Below are positions 7,301-9,071 of a stretch of 9,071 bases of DNA, one piece after another. How positions within the stretch are numbered: the stretch's first letter is position 1; every line of letters starts with the position of its first letter. The notes under the pieces were generated by a model that ran no database searches, had not been told where the DNA came from, and saw only the letters and a list, made by a program, of their open reading frames with translations. The stretch is from contig CALFNI010000385.1 of the NCBI GenBank assembly GCA_937902695.1, positions 1 to 9,071 of the forward strand. Direction: 5' to 3'. A program made the position numbers and the translations under genes. Source of the stretch: an uncultured Rhodanobacteraceae bacterium. GTDB taxonomy: Bacteria > Pseudomonadota > Gammaproteobacteria > Xanthomonadales > Rhodanobacteraceae.

Positions 7301-7473
7301 CATTCGGCCTTGTTCCCTTGCTGTTCGCCACGGGGCCGGGATCCGAAGTACAGCGCCCGCTCGCGATCGTCGTGATCGGAGGCCTGATCACCGCGACCGC
7401 ACTCACGCTCCTGATTCTTCCCATTCTCTATCTGCGCTTCGGCCAGCCGAAGTCGGAGGTTGCCGGTGTCTGA
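4393..7473 (+). CDS. czcA: Heavy-metal efflux RND transporter permease (CzcA family, HME-RND)
   Basis: Inner-membrane proton/metal antiporter (1026 aa, normal for the family). GAGGA (4380-4384) lies 8 nt before the ATG. The layout is classic RND: TM1 near residues 10-30, a first periplasmic porter region, TM2 from about 337 with a cluster of helices to about 490, TM7 at about 527-547, the FMPTMDEGD motif (about 550-558) opening the second periplasmic region, and TM8 from about 861 to the C-terminal helices. The TM4 signature reads AIGLLVDAAVVVVEN (396-410). It keeps Asp402 and Glu409 but has Ala396 where divalent-cation pumps such as C. metallidurans CzcA have the Asp of DFG. That pattern resembles CusA-type pumps. 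However, by hand alignment the three CusA substrate methionines (573, 623, 672) correspond to Gln, Glu and Leu here, so a Cu(I)/Ag(I) pump is not supported. The substrate is left open (divalent metal more likely). The 3' end overlaps the next gene by 8 nt. Confidence 0.95.
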   Translation: MLQRLIRFALAQRLFVLATATLLAGIGWMAFRSLPIDAFPDASGVQVKIIMKAPGMTPEEVETRIAIPIETEMLGIPHQRMLRSMSKYGIVDVTLDFDDGTDIYWARQQVAERLAGIADDLPPGIDGGMAPITTPLGEMFMFTIEGEGYSLTERRSVLDWTIRPALRTVPGVADVNALGGLVRTFDVIPDPAKMAAAGLSTATLREKLERNNRDDGAGRLADGEEALLVRSEGSVRNEDDLRAIVVAIRSGAPVRVGDIATVRTGSLTRYGVVTQDGEGEAVEGLVLGLAGANAREVVEGVQKKLAELAPSLPKGIGIKVFYNRAALVTKAIGTVSTALLEATVLVLILLGLFLGNVRAALTVALILPLAALSTFILMRAFGMSANLMSLGGLAIAIGLLVDAAVVVVENITQHLARDPTAGRLPRLHVIFRAVREVAMPTAAGMGIIMIVFLPLLTLHGLEGKLFVPVALAIVFALASSLLLSLTVIPVAASYLVTQVAHTEPWLPRTLHGWYVPLLDRALARPRPLLVAAGALLVISFGIYLLVGKTFMPTMDEGDVIVGVEKLPSVSLEQTAALDARIQAELMRKVPEIIGVVGRAGSDELGLDPMGLNQTDTFLVLKPPDEWRPGGKAGLIENLRAVLADLPIKFSFTQPIEMRVSEMIIGVRGDVAIKVFGRDLATLDDLARRIERVVREIAGSLDVYTVQNDGVQYLRIVVDRLAAGRFGLNVEDIQDALRTQVEGQRAGTVIDGNQRVPVVVRGPDRIRLSPAEFGALHIATPDDSQVPLSAVAKLERAGGPVKIDRELGSRYSVVIANVSGRDLVGFVEEARAKIAAAVPLPTGYQLSFGGQFENQQRASARLSLVIPLALALIFVLLFSTFGSVRQALLVLSNIPFALVGGIVALWVAREYLSVPASVGFIALLGIAVLNGVVLVSYFNQLHAEGLPLLECVKQGAARRLRPVLMTASITAFGLVPLLFATGPGSEVQRPLAIVVIGGLITATALTLLILPILYLRFGQPKSEVAGV

Positions 7474-7768
7474 CCTGAACTGCTCGATCCTGTGTGCGCC
7501 CGACGTCGAGGAGAAGCTGCTCGATCGGCTGGCGATCGAGTTTCCGGACGAGATGTTCACCAGCACGCCAACGTTCGGCCACGGCATCGCGCATGGAGCG
7601 ATGAATCCGAACGAACAGGTTCTGGGTCGTGCGCGCGCCCTCCTTATCCAGATCGTGTTGACCGCCGATGCGTGGCACACACTGCGGGGTTTGCTCGCGC
7701 GCGACTTTGCCGGCACCGGAATCCGCTACTGGGTCACGGCGGTCGGCGAAGCAGGAGCCTGCCGATGA
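7466..7768 (+). CDS. DUF3240 family protein, small accessory of HME-RND efflux operons
   Basis: A 100-aa soluble protein without signal peptide or membrane helix. Sequence features match the DUF3240 family as I know it: an N-terminal NCSILCAPDVEEKLLDRL strand-helix, a central EQVLGRARALLIQIVL, and a C-terminal GTGIRYWVTAV, consistent with a small PII/ferredoxin-like alpha-beta fold. Such proteins recur in heavy-metal RND operons, and their role is not established. Two Cys in CX3C (residues 6 and 10), FGHGIAHG (about 38-45) and a Cys near the end (99) could bind metal, which is inference. GTG 7466 is preferred as the start because GGAGG (7455-7459) sits 6 nt upstream. The in-frame TTG at 7460 directly abuts that site. 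The gene overlaps the pump by 8 nt and the channel gene by 4 nt (ATGA), implying translational coupling and stoichiometric production with the efflux complex. Confidence 0.88.
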   Translation: MSDLNCSILCAPDVEEKLLDRLAIEFPDEMFTSTPTFGHGIAHGAMNPNEQVLGRARALLIQIVLTADAWHTLRGLLARDFAGTGIRYWVTAVGEAGACR

Positions 7769-9006
7769 AAGCCGGACTCCTGCTCGGGCTTTTCGTCGCG
7801 AGCTCCGCCGCGGCGTCCCAAGCTCTACCTCCGGACCTGCCCTCGCGCGACGCAGTATCGAGGTGGCTGGTCGCAGATCCGGCTGCCCGCGAAGCCGACA
7901 TCGGCCGTTCCGCGGCAAATCACGAAGCGGGGATGCTGCGCGCCTCACCGAACGAATGGACCGTCAAAGCCACCGGCCAGCGCCGGCAATACGAGGCAGG
8001 TGGGACATCGCGCGAATGGAACGCGGGCATCGAACGGACCGTCCGGTTGCCGGGCAAGCGGGCGCTCGACACCCGGCTCGGTGAAGGAACGATCGCCGTC
8101 GCCGAAGCTCGCTATGTCGCCGCCGCACGGCAAGCATTGCGCGAGCTGGTCGATCTCTGGATGAATTGGTGCGCAGCCGCCGAGGAACGACGCCTCGCCG
8201 ATCGCCAGGCCGAGATCGCCGAGGCAAATCGGACGGCGGTGGACACGCGCGTCAGGGCTGGCGATGCATCGAAGCTCGACCTCAACCTTGCCGAGGCCGA
8301 CGTTGCCGACGTCGAACGCGTGCGCAGCGAAGCGCGCATGAAAGAAGCCGAGGCCCGGGCTCGCCTGGCTGCACGCTTCGTCGACGTTCCGCCCGAGGCG
8401 CCCGCTTTGTCCGAACCGGTGCCCATCGAGCAGAGCGCACAGGCGCTCAAGGCGCACTTGCTGGGTCAAAGTCCGGAATTGCGCATCGCCGATGCCGAAC
8501 AGGCCTACGCGGAGACCGCCGTCGCGCGCGAGCGCGCGGACCGTTTCCCCGATCCGACGCTCGGTGCTTTCAGTGCATCGGAGGCCTACGGCAACGAGCG
8601 TCTCGTCGGCATCACCATCAGCGTCCCCCTCCCGGGTTCCTATCGCAGCCAAAAGCTGGCGCGGGCACTCAGCATGCGGGATCAGGGCGAGGCCGCCGCA
8701 TCGCGCACGCGCCAGCGCGTCGACGCGGAAAGTGAAGTCGATATCGTCGAAGCACGCGGCACCGTGGAAAGTTGGCAACTCGCCCGCACCGCTGCGCATC
8801 GTGCGGACGAAAACGTACGCCTGACGCAGCGCGCGTACGCGCTGGGCGAGGCAGATCTTCAGACACTGCTGCTTGCGCGGCGGCAATCGCTCGATGCAAC
8901 CAGGACGGCCGTCCAGGCGCAGGCCGCGGCGGTGGGCGCGAGATATCGTCTGCGTAGGGCCAGTGGGGGACTCTGGGCGGACATCGCCGAAGGCGATGGT
9001 GGCTGA
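7765..9006 (+). CDS. czcC: TolC family outer-membrane channel of the heavy-metal efflux system (CzcC-like)
   Basis: Outer-membrane efflux protein (413 aa, usual for CzcC) that would form the exit duct of the tripartite pump. AGGAG (7753-7757) lies 7 nt before the ATG, which overlaps the preceding stop. A signal peptide is clear: MKAGLLLGLF, then Ala/Ser residues ending ASQA near residue 20, with no lipobox Cys. The mature protein shows two similar halves of charged, Ala-rich helices separated by short strands, as in OEP (TolC) repeats. The first half holds GIERTVRLPGKR (about 88-99), the typical strand/turn before the long helix. The second half holds FPDPTLGAF and VGITISVPLPG, the corresponding elements. 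Its position last in the operon, after the pump, differs from the C-B-A order of the reference czc operon. Confidence 0.92.
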   Translation: MKAGLLLGLFVASSAAASQALPPDLPSRDAVSRWLVADPAAREADIGRSAANHEAGMLRASPNEWTVKATGQRRQYEAGGTSREWNAGIERTVRLPGKRALDTRLGEGTIAVAEARYVAAARQALRELVDLWMNWCAAAEERRLADRQAEIAEANRTAVDTRVRAGDASKLDLNLAEADVADVERVRSEARMKEAEARARLAARFVDVPPEAPALSEPVPIEQSAQALKAHLLGQSPELRIADAEQAYAETAVARERADRFPDPTLGAFSASEAYGNERLVGITISVPLPGSYRSQKLARALSMRDQGEAAASRTRQRVDAESEVDIVEARGTVESWQLARTAAHRADENVRLTQRAYALGEADLQTLLLARRQSLDATRTAVQAQAAAVGARYRLRRASGGLWADIAEGDGG

Positions 9007-9026
9007 ATCGCGATCGGAGAGTTGCG

Positions 9027-9071
9027 ACGAGGTGCCCTCGTGAGCCGACGTGCGTTGGCGGGCGAGCCCGC
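9027..9071 (+). terminator. Small stem-loops after the channel gene (possible transcript end, incomplete)
   Basis: ACGAGG (9027-9032), loop TGC, CCTCGT (9036-9041) gives six pairs. A second inverted repeat, GCGGG (9058-9062), loop CGAG, CCCGC (9067-9071), ends exactly at the window edge. No T-run follows the first, and what follows the second cannot be seen. They may mark the end of the efflux operon or be chance pairing in GC-rich DNA. Confidence 0.2.
9040..9071 (+). CDS. Possible start of a further gene running out of the window
   Basis: A GTG at 9040 is preceded by GAGG (9029-9032) at 7 nt and opens a frame reading MSRRALAGEP to the last base. It begins 33 nt after the channel stop, a spacing that would suit another operon member. 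Only about ten codons are visible and no product can be inferred. It competes with the reading of this stretch as stem-loops. Confidence 0.2.
   Translation, partial: MSRRALAGEP

Noticed and set aside
7460..7462. TTG at 7460 as start of the DUF3240 gene
   Set aside because: It directly abuts the GGAGG site, leaving no spacing. GTG at 7466 has a 6-nt spacing and gives an N-terminus typical of the family.
4393..7473. Assignment of the pump as a copper/silver (CusA) exporter from its TM4 motif
   Set aside because: The CusA methionine triad is not seen by hand alignment, and no CusF- or CusB-like metal-binding partner is present; substrate left open.
9007..9014. ATCGCGAT palindrome just after the channel gene
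   Set aside because: An 8-bp GC-biased palindrome is expected often in this kind of sequence and has no repeated copies nearby.
1..9071. Search for tRNA, rRNA, CRISPR repeats, transposases or integration sites
   Set aside because: Nothing beyond chance matches was seen; almost all of the window is accounted for by protein-coding genes.

Overview
The window is a GC-rich bacterial chromosomal segment. Every gene I can support is on the plus strand and packed tightly, with ATGA and other stop/start overlaps. The gene content (a Tat-exported molybdenum hydroxylase and a three-component RND heavy-metal efflux system) indicates a Gram-negative proteobacterium. The C-terminus of the hydroxylase large subunit (...DDIFADGFD) resembles a terminal motif I associate with exported proteins of Xanthomonadales (Lysobacter/Dokdonella/Rhodanobacter-like). 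This makes that order my best guess, at modest confidence.

Region 1 (1-2635) holds the two genes of an isoquinoline 1-oxidoreductase-type (IorAB) molybdenum hydroxylase. The first is a small subunit with two [2Fe-2S] clusters whose 5' end lies outside the window. The second is a 736-aa molybdopterin-binding subunit with a twin-arginine signal, joined to the first by an ATGA overlap. The two would assemble into a periplasmic, substrate-hydroxylating oxidoreductase of unknown substrate.

Region 2 (2636-3206) is a short regulatory and leader zone. It holds a bipartite inverted repeat (2646-2698), a dyad that could be an operator (2698-2720), a weak promoter-like match, and a 126-aa exported Cys/His-rich small protein (2745-3125). 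Two consecutive stem-loops (3134-3149 and 3157-3176) follow, just before the first efflux gene. This zone probably separates the two functional units and starts the metal-efflux operon.

Region 3 (3207-9006) is a heavy-metal efflux (HME-RND) operon in the order adaptor (CzcB-like), pump (CzcA-like), DUF3240 protein, outer-membrane channel (CzcC-like). The genes overlap or lie 1 nt apart, so they are almost certainly co-transcribed and translationally coupled. Together they would form an inner membrane-periplasm-outer membrane conduit for metal cations, with the DUF3240 protein as a probable small cytosolic accessory. The pump combines a CusA-like TM4 signature with loss of the CusA methionine triad, so its metal is not obvious. 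No dedicated metal-responsive regulator is present in the window.

The last 65 bases hold two small stem-loops and a possible GTG start of a further gene that leaves the window. I see no tRNA, rRNA, CRISPR, transposase or attachment site.
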